Assembly: GCA_963755825.1 (NCBI GenBank)
Contig: CAVWLA010000003.1
Coordinates: forward strand, 992,001-1,056,000
Source: DATBQN01 sp963755825
GTDB lineage: Bacteria > Acidobacteriota > Thermoanaerobaculia > Multivoradales > UBA5704
Length of the DNA stretch: 64,000 nt
Direction: 5' to 3'
Part shown: one piece after another, positions 8,358 through 20,429 of the stretch
Position numbering within the stretch: position 1 is the stretch's first letter
Layout of the letters: every line of letters begins with the position of its first letter
Notes under the pieces: generated by a model
The model's database searches: none
Seen by the model: only the letters and a program-made list of their open reading frames with translations
What the model was told of the DNA's origin: nothing
Program-made: the position numbers and the translations under genes

Positions 8358-10301
8358 TCAGCCCGGCCAGATCGGCGGCTGATCGGCGTCCGGGTTGGGG
8401 AAGTAGTGGCCGCGGTGGACGGTGGCGATGACGCGGAGAGTTTTCATGGCGTCCGGGTTCGCCTCCATGGCGAGCGGGTTGGCGGAGAGGATGGTCAGGT
8501 CGGCGGCCTTCCCCACCGCCAGGCTGCCGAGGCGGTCCTGCAGCCCGTAGAAGTCGGCGGCGTCGACGGTGAAGGCGCGGATCCCCTGGGCGATCGAGAC
8601 GGTCTCGTCCTTGCCGAGCACCTCCGGGCAGGCCGGCTCGGACGGGATCCAGGCGGGCTGCTGCGCCCGCCGGGTCTTGGCGCTCCAGATCATGAAGAGG
8701 GGGTCCGGCGGCGTCACCGGCGAGTCGCTGTGGAGGCCGAAGGGGAGGCCCGCGGCGACCGCCTCGGCGAGCGGGAAGACGCGCATGGCGCGCGCGCGGT
8801 CGAGGATCTGCTCGCAGAACGGCAGCCCGTAGTAGTAGAGGTCGGGGATGAGGAAGGTCGCCTTGGCGCCGAGGGCCAGCACCCGCTTGAAGACCGCCGG
8901 ATCGCTTACCTGCAGGTGGATCAGCAGGTCGTGGATCGCCGGGTCGCGCTCCTTCTCGAGCGCGCCCAAGACGTTGGCGATCGCCTGATCGCCGTTCATG
9001 TGGATGGCGAGCGGGAAGCCGGCGCGATGCGCCGCGGCGGCCTCCTCGACGAGCTGCGTCGGGGTGAGGTCGGCGCTGCCGAACCAGGGCGCCACGAGGG
9101 GCGGAAAGACCTGGAAATAGGGCTGCACGAGCGCCGCCGAGTAGCCCTGCGTCGAGCCGTCGGCGAAGGTCTTGACGCCGCCGACGACGAGGTTGGGATC
9201 GTCGGCGTGGTCCTTCTTGGCCTTGCTGGCGATGGCGATCGATTCGGCGAAGTCGGGGGTGCCGGCATAGGCCAGGATGACCGTCGTCAGCGGAAAGCTC
9301 GGATCGCGGGTGACGAGATCGTAGATGGCGACCTGGGCGGCGCTCGCGGCGCCCTCCTGCGCGGTGGTGAAGCCGTGCTGCTGATAGATGCGCGCGGCGG
9401 CGTCGAGGAGGGTGAGCGCCGCCTTGGGGTCGTGCTTGAAGATCTCCCCCTCGACCGCGGCGACGCCGTAGAGCGCCAGATCCTCGACCAGCAGACCTTC
9501 CCGCGCCTGCCGCTCCTCGTTGTCGCGATCGGACACCGGCTGGTGGCAACCGGCGCTCGCCCCTTCGGTGCCGCAGATGTGGAGAGCGTGGAGCGCCGGC
9601 GTGTTGACGTAGGCGAAGTGTCCGGAGGAGGCGCTGACGAAGATCGGGTGGGTGGTGGAGATCGCGTCGAGCATGGCGAGGGCGTGGCCGTCCTGCAGGT
9701 TGGGGCAGGCGAAGCCGGTGCTGCGGCAGCCGGCCGAGGGGCCCAGCCGCGCCACGTCGTGGCCGAAGGCGAGGACCGGCGACGCCGCGCCGGGCGCCGC
9801 GCGCACCGCGGCGGCGAGACGCCCCAGCGCCTCGTCCTCGTTGGTGACCGGGATGAAGCAGAGCTGCGGATCGCTCGGCGTCGTGCAGCGCGGGTCGCCC
9901 GGCGAGGGCTTGAAGAGGAGGTTCTCGTTCGAGACGTCGAGCCAGTGCGCGCGGTCGGTGAAGATGCCGTAGCCCATGAGGTGCGAGTGGGTGTCGATGA
10001 AGCCGGGGAAGACCGTGGCGCCGTGGAGATCGACCTGCCGCGTGGTGCGTCCGCCGCGCGCCAAGACCTCCGCCCGCGAGCCGACGGCGACGATCGTTCC
10101 GTCGAGGACGGCGACCGCCTCGGCGCTCGGGTGCGCGCCGTCCATGGTGACGAAATTGGCGTTGTAGTAGATCGTCTCGACGAGCCGATGGCTTCCGGCA
10201 CCGCCGCCGCCGCTGGCGCAGCCCATCCAGCCGATGAGAGCGATGCCGCCGAGGCAGCGGACCGCCCGAGCAGATGCCGCGACCCTGCAGAAGGTCCTCA
10301 T
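8358..10301 (-). CDS. Amidohydrolase 3 family lipoprotein (YtcJ-like)
   Basis: A 647-residue metal-dependent hydrolase of the amidohydrolase superfamily. The N-terminus (WMGCASGGGG) is a lipobox-like signal, so the protein is probably exported and lipid-anchored. The first metal-ligand motif GFIDTHSHL is at about residue 105, the mid-barrel GGVKTFADGSTQGYS is near 385, and a typical C-terminal LGSLAVGKAADLTIL closes the composite beta domain. Insertions with Cys-containing segments (CTTPSDPQLC and a second near residue 215) are unusual for cytosolic relatives and would fit disulfides outside the cytoplasm. The start at 10301 has an AAAAGGAG ribosome site. The substrate is unknown. Confidence 0.88.
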   Translation of the reverse strand: MRTFCRVAASARAVRCLGGIALIGWMGCASGGGGAGSHRLVETIYYNANFVTMDGAHPSAEAVAVLDGTIVAVGSRAEVLARGGRTTRQVDLHGATVFPGFIDTHSHLMGYGIFTDRAHWLDVSNENLLFKPSPGDPRCTTPSDPQLCFIPVTNEDEALGRLAAAVRAAPGAASPVLAFGHDVARLGPSAGCRSTGFACPNLQDGHALAMLDAISTTHPIFVSASSGHFAYVNTPALHALHICGTEGASAGCHQPVSDRDNEERQAREGLLVEDLALYGVAAVEGEIFKHDPKAALTLLDAAARIYQQHGFTTAQEGAASAAQVAIYDLVTRDPSFPLTTVILAYAGTPDFAESIAIASKAKKDHADDPNLVVGGVKTFADGSTQGYSAALVQPYFQVFPPLVAPWFGSADLTPTQLVEEAAAAHRAGFPLAIHMNGDQAIANVLGALEKERDPAIHDLLIHLQVSDPAVFKRVLALGAKATFLIPDLYYYGLPFCEQILDRARAMRVFPLAEAVAAGLPFGLHSDSPVTPPDPLFMIWSAKTRRAQQPAWIPSEPACPEVLGKDETVSIAQGIRAFTVDAADFYGLQDRLGSLAVGKAADLTILSANPLAMEANPDAMKTLRVIATVHRGHYFPNPDADQPPIWPG

Positions 10302-10438
10302 GATGCTCGTCTCCTTTTCGCCAGCGCTACGTTGACGCACAACTGTATCGGAAAGCTCGGCCCCTCGTCCCGCCGGCGGCCGGTGCCAGGCGGCGCCCGT
10401 TGTAGACTGCCGCCCTACCCGCTCCGAGGTGCTGTGCA

Positions 10439-13012
10439 GTGAGCTACGTCGGCTCCGCCATCGGCAATATCCGCATCGAGTCCCGACTCGGCCGCGGCGG
10501 CATGGGCGAGGTCTACCTCGGCTACGACGCGCGGCTGGAGCGGCGGGTGGCGGTGAAGACGATCCGCGCCGAGCGGCGGCTGTCGGCGGTCAACAAGGCC
10601 CGCTTCCTGCGCGAGGCGCGGCTGCTCGGCAAGCTCGGCCATCCGGCGATCTGCCGGGTCTACGACCTCATCGAGACGCCGGAGGCGGACTTCCTCGTCC
10701 TCGAATACATCGAGGGGTCGACGCTCGCCGCCCTCGCCCGGCGCGGCGGCCTCTCGGCGGAGCGCCGGCTCGAGCTCGCCGAGCAGATCGCGCTGGCCCT
10801 CGCCGTCGCCCACAGGGAGCAGATCGTCCACCGCGACCTCAAGGCCGACAACGTCATGATCACCCGCGAGGGCGAGGTCAAGGTGCTCGACTTCGGGGTC
10901 GCCCGCTCGCTCTCCGAGCCCGCCGAGATCCGCCTCGCCGGGCCGCCGCCGCTCCCCGGCCTCGATCCCCTCGACTCCGACGAGGCCGGCGAGATCGAAG
11001 CCGACGGTCCGACCCTGGCGGAGGGCGTCGTCTGGCGGGCCGGCGAGCGCGAGGTCCCCGACGCCGCCACCGGCTCGGTCGCCGGGCCGTTCACCGACGG
11101 CTCGGGCGACGACGGCTCGACCGCCCTCACCCGCCAGGGCCTCCTCGTCGGCAGCCTGCAGGCGATGAGCCCCGAGCAGGCGGCGGGGGGCGAGATCGGC
11201 ACCGCGAGCGACCTCTACTCGTTCGGCATCCTGCTGCAGGAGCTGGCGACCGGCGAGCCGGCCTACGAGGCGGCGACGGAGCCGGCGCTCCTCGCCAGGG
11301 TGCTGCGCGCCGAGACCCGGCCGCTGGCGCCCTCCGCCGGCCTCGACCCCGATCTCATCGGCCTCCTCCACGATCTGCAGAGCCTCGACCCGCGCCGCCG
11401 GCCGACCGCCGCCGAGGCCGCCGAGCGGCTGCGCGCGCTCCGCGCCAAGCCGCAGCGGCTGCGCCAGCGGCGGCGCCGGCGCGCCGCCGCCGCGGCGGCG
11501 TTCGCCGTCCTCGCCATCGGCCTCGCCGTCGTCTCCTGGCTCGCCATCGAGGCCGACCACGCCCGCCGCGAGAGCGAGCGCCGCCGCCGCCAGGCGGAAG
11601 GCCTCATCGGCTTCATGGTGGGCGACCTGCGCCAGCGCCTCGAGCGCGTCAACCGGCTCGACATCCTCGACGCCGTCGGCGACCGCGCGCTCGCCTACTT
11701 CGCCGATGTCCGCGAGGGCGAGCTGACGCCGGCGGAGCTGGTGGGGCGGATCCAGGCCATCCGGCAGATCGGCGAGGTGCGCTACGCGCAGGGGAGCCTG
11801 CCCGCCGCGCTCGCCGCCTTCCGCCGCGCGGCGGAGCTCGGCGGGAAGCTCGCCGACCGCGATCCCGAGCTCCGCGCCGCGGCCGACGAGCTGGTCACCG
11901 CCGAATCGTGGGTCGGCCAGGTGCTCTACGACCAGCACCGGGCACAGGAGGCGCTCGCCGCCTGGCTCGGCGCCGAGGCGCTCGCCGAGGCCCAGCTCGA
12001 CCGCCGGCCGGGCGATCGCGAGCTCGCCTCGAGCCTCGCCGTCGCCGAGCACAACGTCGGCACCGCCCGCGAGCTCGCCGGCGACCTCGACGGCGCGCTC
12101 CGCGACCTCCGCGCCAGCCTGGCGCTGCAGCGCGCCGTCACCCGGCGCGACCCCGCCGACCTCGAAAGCCAGGCGGCGAGCGCTGCCACCCTCGCCTTCG
12201 TCAGCAACATCCTCGAGCGCCAGGGCGACCTCGCCGGCGCCCTCGCCGCGCGGCGCGAGCACCTGGCGCTCGCGGCGGCGCTCGCCGCCCGCGACCCCGG
12301 CAACCCGGTGCGGCGCTACGACCTCGGCGTGGCGCGCGGCTTCCTCGCCGGCCTGCTCGCGGCGCGCGGCGAGCGGGCGGCGGCGCGCGACGAGTACGGG
12401 CGCGGCCTCGCCCTCTTCCGCGCCCTCGCCGCGGAAGATCCCGGCAACGCCCTCGACCAGCGCTGGCTGGGGGTCTTCGAGGGGGCGACGGGCAGCCTGG
12501 CGCTCGGCGACGGCGATCCCCGCGCGGCGGTCGCCGCCTTCGGCCGCTCGCGCGCCATCCTCGAGCCGCTCGTCGCCAAGGACCCGGCGAACCCCGACTT
12601 CCGGCTCCAGCTCGGCGTCAACCGCAGCAACGCGGCGGCGGCCTGGGAGCCGCTCGATCCGGCGCGCGCGCTCGCCGAGGCCGCGGCGGCCGACGCCATC
12701 CTGGCGCCGCTCGCCGCCGGCCACCCCGGCGAGCCCACCCGCGGCCTCCTCGCCGAGGCCGCCCTGGCCCTCGGCCGCCTCGAGGCGGCGCGCGGCGACT
12801 CCAGCGCCGCGCGCGCCGCCCGCCAGCGCGCCGTCGCCCTCCTCGCCCCCTGCCGCCGGCCGCTCGACAACTGGAAGCTGCTCGCCACCTGGGCGCGGGC
12901 GAACCTGTCGCTCGAGCGCACCGCCGAGGCGCGGCCGGCGGTCGAGCGGCTGCGCCGCATGGGGGTGACGCTCCCCGACCTCGAGGCGCTGGCGCGGGCG
13001 CAGGGCATCTGA
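10439..13012 (+). CDS. Hanks-type Ser/Thr protein kinase with TPR-rich extracytoplasmic region
   Basis: An 857-residue membrane kinase. The Gly-rich loop GRGGMGEVYLGYD is at residues 19-31, the ATP-binding Lys is in VAVK (about 39), the catalytic loop HRDLKADN is near 131 and DFG near 151. The activation segment is exceptionally long, about 90 residues and acidic, before SPEQAAGG; usual loops are 20-35. A basic stretch and one membrane helix lie at about 350-372 (AFAVLAIGLAVVSWL). The rest is a TPR-like helical array. It starts with GTG. It probably senses a signal through the TPR part and phosphorylates cytosolic targets (inference). The MacA gene begins 121 bases later on the same strand. 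Confidence 0.92.
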   Translation: MSYVGSAIGNIRIESRLGRGGMGEVYLGYDARLERRVAVKTIRAERRLSAVNKARFLREARLLGKLGHPAICRVYDLIETPEADFLVLEYIEGSTLAALARRGGLSAERRLELAEQIALALAVAHREQIVHRDLKADNVMITREGEVKVLDFGVARSLSEPAEIRLAGPPPLPGLDPLDSDEAGEIEADGPTLAEGVVWRAGEREVPDAATGSVAGPFTDGSGDDGSTALTRQGLLVGSLQAMSPEQAAGGEIGTASDLYSFGILLQELATGEPAYEAATEPALLARVLRAETRPLAPSAGLDPDLIGLLHDLQSLDPRRRPTAAEAAERLRALRAKPQRLRQRRRRRAAAAAAFAVLAIGLAVVSWLAIEADHARRESERRRRQAEGLIGFMVGDLRQRLERVNRLDILDAVGDRALAYFADVREGELTPAELVGRIQAIRQIGEVRYAQGSLPAALAAFRRAAELGGKLADRDPELRAAADELVTAESWVGQVLYDQHRAQEALAAWLGAEALAEAQLDRRPGDRELASSLAVAEHNVGTARELAGDLDGALRDLRASLALQRAVTRRDPADLESQAASAATLAFVSNILERQGDLAGALAARREHLALAAALAARDPGNPVRRYDLGVARGFLAGLLAARGERAAARDEYGRGLALFRALAAEDPGNALDQRWLGVFEGATGSLALGDGDPRAAVAAFGRSRAILEPLVAKDPANPDFRLQLGVNRSNAAAAWEPLDPARALAEAAAADAILAPLAAGHPGEPTRGLLAEAALALGRLEAARGDSSAARAARQRAVALLAPCRRPLDNWKLLATWARANLSLERTAEARPAVERLRRMGVTLPDLEALARAQGI

Positions 13013-13133
13013 GACCGCCCGCTCGCCTCCCGGCGCCGCTGTAACCGTCGACCCCGCCTGCCGCGTCTGGTCTCTATGCCGGCTCGCGCCGGCCGTCCCG
13101 CGAGGGAGGGAAGCGGATTCTCCAGGAGGCAGC

Positions 13134-14662
13134 GTGGCCACAGTGACCGACGTCGCACCAGCACGAGGCGGGTTCCTGCGGCGCCACCTCGGGTGGCTGC
13201 TGCTCGTCGCCGCCATCGCCCTCGCCGCCGGCGGCATCCTCTGGTGGCGGGCGCTGAGCCAGCGGCCGCAGTACATGACGGCGGCGGTGACGCGGGGCAA
13301 CATCCAGCGCAACATCAGCATGACCGGCGCCCTCAACCCGCTGGTGACGGTGCAGGTCGGCTCCTACGTCTCGGGCACGGTCAAGAGCCTGAAGTGCGAC
13401 TTCAACACCGAGGTCGTCATCGGCCAGGTCTGCGCCACCATCGACCCGCTGCCCTTCCAGCTCATCGTCGACGAGGACCGCGCCCAGGTGCGCACCGAGG
13501 AGGCGCAGATCCGCAAGGACCGCGCGGCGCAGCTCTTCGGCAAGACCGAGCTCGACCGCGACTCCAAGCTGCTCACCGAGGGCACCGTGTCGCAGGACGC
13601 GGTGGACAACGACCGCAGCGTCTACGACCAGGCGACGGCGCAGATCGGCCTCGACCAGGCGACCCTCGTCGACCGCCAGGCGACGCTCAAGGCGGCGGAG
13701 GTCAACCTCGCCTACACCAACATCGTGTCACCGGTCGTCGGCACGGTGATCACGCGCAGCATCGACGTCGGCCAGACGGTGGCGGCGAGCCTCGCCTCGC
13801 CGACCCTCTTCATCATCGGCAAGGACCTCACCAAGATGCAGGTCGACACCAACGCCAGCGAGGCCGACGTCGGCGCCGTGCGCGTCGGGCAGAGCGCCTT
13901 CTTCAGCGTCCAGTCGTTCCCCGGCCGCACCTTCCACGGCAGGGTGACGCAGATCCGCCACGGCCCCATCACGGTGCAGAACATCGTCACCTACGACGTC
14001 GTCGTCGCCTTCGACAACCCCGACCGCGCGCTCTTCCCCGGCATGACCGCCGACACCCACATCGTCATCGACGAGCACGACAACGTCCTCCGCGTGCCGC
14101 TGCCCGCCGTGCGCTTCACGCCGGAAGGCGTCGCCCGCGCCGGCCGCAGCGCCAGGAGCGCCGCCGGAACGGAGGCGCCGGCGGGCGAGCAGACCGCGGC
14201 CGGCACCGAGGCCGGCAGCCAAGGCCAGGGCGCCACGGCGCCTGGCGAGAACGGCGCCGGGCGCGGCGACGGGGAGGGCGGGGAGGGGGGCGGCGGCCGG
14301 CGGCGGCGGGGCGGCGAGGCCGGCGGTGGGCGCCGGTTCGGCGGCGGTGGCGGGTTCGGCGGCGACGGCTCCGGCGAGCGCCGGCACGGCGGCGGCCGCG
14401 GATCGCACGGCGGCGGGCGCGGCCGCAGCGGCCGCGTCTGGGTGCTGCGCGGCGACAAGCTGGTGCCGGTGGCGGTGACCATGGGCCTCGACGACGGCGC
14501 CCTCATCGAGGTCTCCGGCAAGGACCTCCACGCGGGGGACGTGGTGGTGGTCAACGAGGCGAGCCAGGAGGAGCACCGGCGGACGACGCCCGGCGCCGGC
14601 CAGGGCGGCCCGGGCGGGCCGGGGAACCAGGGCGGCCTGGGGTTCCGCGGAGGGCCGCGCCT

Positions 14663-14666
<4 letters not shown>
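13134..14666 (+). CDS. macA: MacA-like periplasmic adaptor of a tripartite efflux pump
   Basis: A 510-residue membrane-fusion protein. An N-terminal membrane anchor (LLLVAAIALAAGGILWW, residues 23-39) is followed by lipoyl/hairpin/barrel regions: VQVGSYVSGTVKSL, a helical hairpin around residues 115-185, and ANIVSPVVGTV-like barrel entry near 200. Between the barrel and the membrane-proximal domain (GRVWVLRGDKLVPV) lies a low-complexity Gly/Arg/Glu-rich insert at about residues 335-430, and the C-terminus is again Gly-rich. GTG start after AGGAGG. It overlaps macB by four bases, so the two are translationally coupled. It should link the MacB ATPase to the NodT-type outer membrane channel. Confidence 0.9.
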
Positions 14667-16745
<2,079 letters not shown>

Positions 16746-16753
<8 letters not shown>

Positions 16754-18244
16754 CCGCGGCGGCCTGCGGCCGCGGCGCGCCGGCGCGCTGGCGCTCGGGC
16801 TCGGCTCGGCGGCGATTCTCCTCGGCGGCTGCGTCGTGGGGCCGACCTTCCGGCGGCCGGCGCCGCCGGCCACCGACCGCTACCTGCCGCCGGCCGCGCG
16901 GAGGGCGCCGCCGCCGACGCCAACGTCGCCGCGCAGCGCATCGCGCTCGGCCGCCAGATCCCGGCCGAGTGGTGGGGGCTCTTCCACTCGGCGCCGCTCG
17001 ACGCCACCCTCCGCCAGGTGATCGACGCGAGCTACACCCTGGCCGCGGCGCGGGCGACCCTCGCCGCGGCGCAGGAGGCGGTCGTCGCGGCGGGCGCCGC
17101 GCGCACTCCGCAGGTCGACTTCGCGGCGAGCGGCCGGCGCGGCGCGAGCGGCGGCGGCGCGGCGAGCAACCTCTTCTCGGTCGGGCCGAGCGCCAGCTTC
17201 TCGGTCGACGCCTTCGGCGGCACGCGGCGGCGCATCGAGCAGGTGGCGGCGCAGGCGGAGGGCGAGCGCTATCAGCTCGCCGCCGCCTATCTCACCCTCA
17301 CCGGCAACGCGGTCACCGAGGCGATCACCATCGCCTCGGAACGCCTGCAGATCGCGACCGAGGAGGACGTCATCCGCAACGACGAGAAGAACCTCTCGCT
17401 GGTGCAGCGGGAGCTCGACGCCGGCAAGGTGGCGCGGAGCGAGGTGCTGACCGCCGAGGCGCAGCTCGAGGGCGACCGCACCCAGCTCCCCAACCTCTAC
17501 CAGGAGCTGAGCCTCGCCCGCCACGCGCTGACCGTCTTGGCCGGCCGCCCGACGGGCGACTGGTCGCTGCCGGACTTCGACATCGAGGCCCTGACGCTCC
17601 CCGACGATCTGCCGGTCAGCCTCCCGTCCGAGCTCGTCCGCCAGCGGCCGGACATCCTCGCCGCCGAGGCCCAGCTCCACGCCGACAGCGCGGCGATCGG
17701 CGTCGCCACGGCGGCGCTCTACCCCTCGCTGACGCTCTCCGCCTCGATCGTCCAGGAGACGCTCACCCTCGGCCGCCTGTTCGGCGCCGCGGCGCGCTCG
17801 TGGAGCGCCGGCGCCGCCGCCGACGCGCCGCTCTTCCGCGGCGGCGCCCTCGAAGCGCAGCGGCGCGCCGCCGTCGACGTCTACGACGCCCAGCTCGCCC
17901 TCTACCAGCAGACCGTCCTCCAGGCCTTCGGCCAGGTCGCCGACGTGCTCGCCGCGCTCGAGCACGACGCCCAGCTCGTCGCCGTGTCGCGGCGGTCGCT
18001 CGACATCGCCAAGGCCTCGCTCGACCTGCAGCGCTCGAGCTACGCCGCCGGCAAGACCAACGCGCTGCAGCTGATCGCCGCCGAGAACGCCTACTCCAGC
18101 GCCAGCCTCGGCTACGCCCGCGCCCGCGCCCAGCGCCTCGAGGACACCGCGCAGCTCTTCATCGCCACCGGCGGCGGCTGGTGGAACCGCGGCGACCTCG
18201 CGGCGGCGGCACCGCAGGCACCGCCGGTCCCGGCGCACCGATAA
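16746..18244 (+). CDS. NodT/TolC-family outer membrane efflux channel, frameshifted
   Basis: The third part of the efflux operon, overlapping macB by 8 bases. The first ~50 residues in one frame are a lipoprotein signal (GLGSAAILLGGCVVGPTF, lipobox Cys) and the family's P...Y region. From about base 16900 the family sequence continues in another frame (QRIALGRQIPAEWWGLFHS, then the alpha-barrel repeats to base 18244). Restoring one G near 16899 gives a 499-residue protein, the normal NodT length. The second half repeats the OEP pattern (VRQRPDILAAEAQLHADSA). The one-base deletion is either a sequence error or an inactivating mutation. Short annotations starting at GTG 17018 would lack the signal peptide. 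Confidence 0.85.
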
Positions 18245-18295
18245 CTCGGCCCATCCGGTTGCCAGCCCGCGCGCGGCCGGCATAGGCTCCCCTCG

Positions 18296-20390
18296 ATGAT
18301 GACCCGGCGGCAGGCTCTGAAGAGCGCGGCGGCGCTCGGCGCGGCGCTCGCGTGGCCCTCGTTCCTCCGCGGCGCGGCGGCTGCCCTCGCCACCGTCGAG
18401 CGGCGCGATCTCTATCCGCAGGGTGTCGCCTCGGCGGACCCTCACCCCGACAGCGTGCTCCTGTGGACGCGGCGGCCGGCGTCGGCGGACAGCCGGGCGG
18501 CCGAGCTGCGGCTGGAGGTCGCCGAGGATGCCGCCTTCACGAAGATCGCCGCGCGCGGCCGCGCCGAGCTCTCCGCCGACGCCGACTGGACCTGCCGCGT
18601 GCTCGCCGCCGGCCTGGCGCCGGCGCGGGTCTACTGGTACCGCTTCGTCGACGAGCACGGCTTCGCCAGCCGCACCGGGCGGACGATCACCGCACCGGCG
18701 GAGGGCGACGAGCGGCCGGTGCGCTTCGCCTTCGTGAGCTGCCAGAACGTCACCCAGGGAGCCTCGAACGCCTACCGGCGGATGATCTGGGAGGACGAGA
18801 AGGCTGCCGAGGCGGAGCGGCTCGCTTTCGTCCTCCACCTCGGCGACTTCGTCTACGAGCTCGTCTGGTACCCCGAGGACCGGCCGCAGGGGATGTACGA
18901 CCGCCGGCTGCGCGACATCGTCCGCTACCCGAGCGGCGAGAAGATCGAGGACTTCCACGTCCCCACCGGCGTCGAGGACTACCGCGCCCTCTACCGCGGC
19001 TACCTCGCGCGACCCCGACCTCCAGGACGCGCGCGCCCGCTGGCCGTTCGTCTGCATGTGGGACAACCACGAGTTCTCCTGGAAGGGCTGGCAGAGCCAG
19101 CAGAACTTCGACGGCGTGCGCCCGGCGCAGCGCCGCAAGGTGGCGGCCAACCAGGCCTGGTACGAGTACCAGCCGGCGCGGGTGGTGAAGCCCGGCTCGC
19201 CGGCGGGCGACCGCTTCGTGCCGCCGGCCGTCCACGACGCGCCGATCACCCGCTTCGACGACCACGGGCTCGGCCTCGAGCCCGGCAACCTGGCGGCGAT
19301 CGGCAGCCTGAAGCTCTTCCGCAGCTTCCGCTTCGGCAAGAACGTCGAGCTCATCCTCACCGACAACCGGTCGTTCCGCTCCGAGCCATTGACCGATCGC
19401 CCGGAGCTCGACGCCTTCGATGCCAAGGGCTTCCCCTGGTTCAGCGCCGAGGAGGTCATCGACGTCCTCGACGGCGGCAAGGACTTCGCCGGCGGCCACC
19501 CGCCCGCCACCCTGCGCTTCGGCGGCGCCGAGATCGCCAACCCGCGCCGCGCGGTGCCGGCGCAGTCGATGCTCGGCGCCGAGCAGAAGGCGTGGTTCCT
19601 CGCCAAGCTCGGCGACTCGACCGCGCGCTGGCGGCTGTGGGGCAACTCGGTCTCCATGCTCGACTGGCGGACCGATCTGCAGAACCTGCCGCCGGAGCTC
19701 GGGGCGGGCTGGCCGGTGCCGGGCTACGGCCTCCTCGGCGGCGACGACTGGTCGGGCTACCGGCACGAGCGGGCGGAGATCTTCGACTCCATCCGCCGGC
19801 GCGGCATCGCCGGCTTCGCCACCCTCGGCGGCGACCGCCACGCCTTCATCGCCGGCCTGCTGGCGCCGGCGCTGCCGCCGCACGCCTTCGCGCCGGTGGG
19901 GGTGGAGTTCGTCACCGGCTCGATCTCGGCGCCGGGCCTCTTCGAGGCCGCCGAGCACAAGATGCCCGCCGACCATCCGCTGCGCGCGCTCTACCTCCAC
20001 GACCTGCCGCCGGCCGATCCCGCGGCGAGCCCGCGGCCGGCGCGCCACCAGGCCGCCATCGACTTCTCGGTGAGGCACGGCGTGCGCGCCAGCCTGGCGC
20101 TCGCCCGCACCCACGACCGCGCCCAGGCGCTCCAGGCGAGCAACCCGGCGGTCGCCCCCCACCTCGCCTTCACCGACACCGGCGGCCACGGCTATGCCGT
20201 GGTGCGCGCCGGCGCCGAGGCGCTGGAGGTCGAGTTCGTCTGCGTCGTCCGCCCGCTCGAGCGCAGCGCGACGCCGGACGGCGGCCCGCTCGCCTACCGC
20301 GTCACCCACCGCGCCGAGCGCTGGAGCGCCGGCGCGACGCCGAAGCTCGAGCGGACGCACGCCGAGGGCGAGCTCCCCCTGGGCGCCTAA
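18296..20390 (+). CDS. phoD: PhoD-family alkaline phosphatase/phosphodiesterase, frameshifted
   Basis: A secreted phosphatase with a Tat-type signal (TRRQALKSAAALGAALAW). The N-terminal Ig-like PhoD domain includes DLYPQGVASADPHPDSVLLW. The metallophosphatase core includes FAFVSCQNV, FVLHLGDFVYE (metal ligand Asp), MWDNHEFSWKGWQ (Asp/His) and LGGDRHAFIAG (His). The reading frame changes near base 19005: YLA in the first frame must join RDPDLQDARARWPFV in the next, consistent with one extra base; the corrected protein is 697 residues. All expected metal ligands are present once both frames are joined. It follows the NodT gene by 51 bases, and its end overlaps a terminator-like hairpin shared with the convergent gene. 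Confidence 0.87.
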
Positions 20391-20401
20391 GAGCGCCCAG
20401 G
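20378..20401. terminator. Terminator-like hairpin between convergent genes
   Basis: CCTGGGCGC (20378-20386) pairs perfectly with GCGCCCAGG (20393-20401) around a 6-base loop that contains the phoD stop codon. There is no T-tract. Its position between two convergent genes fits a bidirectional terminator. Confidence 0.45.
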
Positions 20402-20429
20402 TCCAATCACCGCGCCCAGAGCGACCGGC

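Noticed and set aside
13013..13133. Small hairpin GCCGGCTCGCGCCGGC before macA
   Set aside because: Short and GC-driven; such stems occur by chance in sequence of this composition.
10415..13336. A 973-codon open frame antisense to the kinase gene, and similarly long antisense frames over macB, the M1 peptidase and the ELWxxDGT genes
   Set aside because: High GC removes stop codons from the opposite strand. The translations are Arg/Gly/Glu-rich with no domains, and the sense genes have clear motifs.
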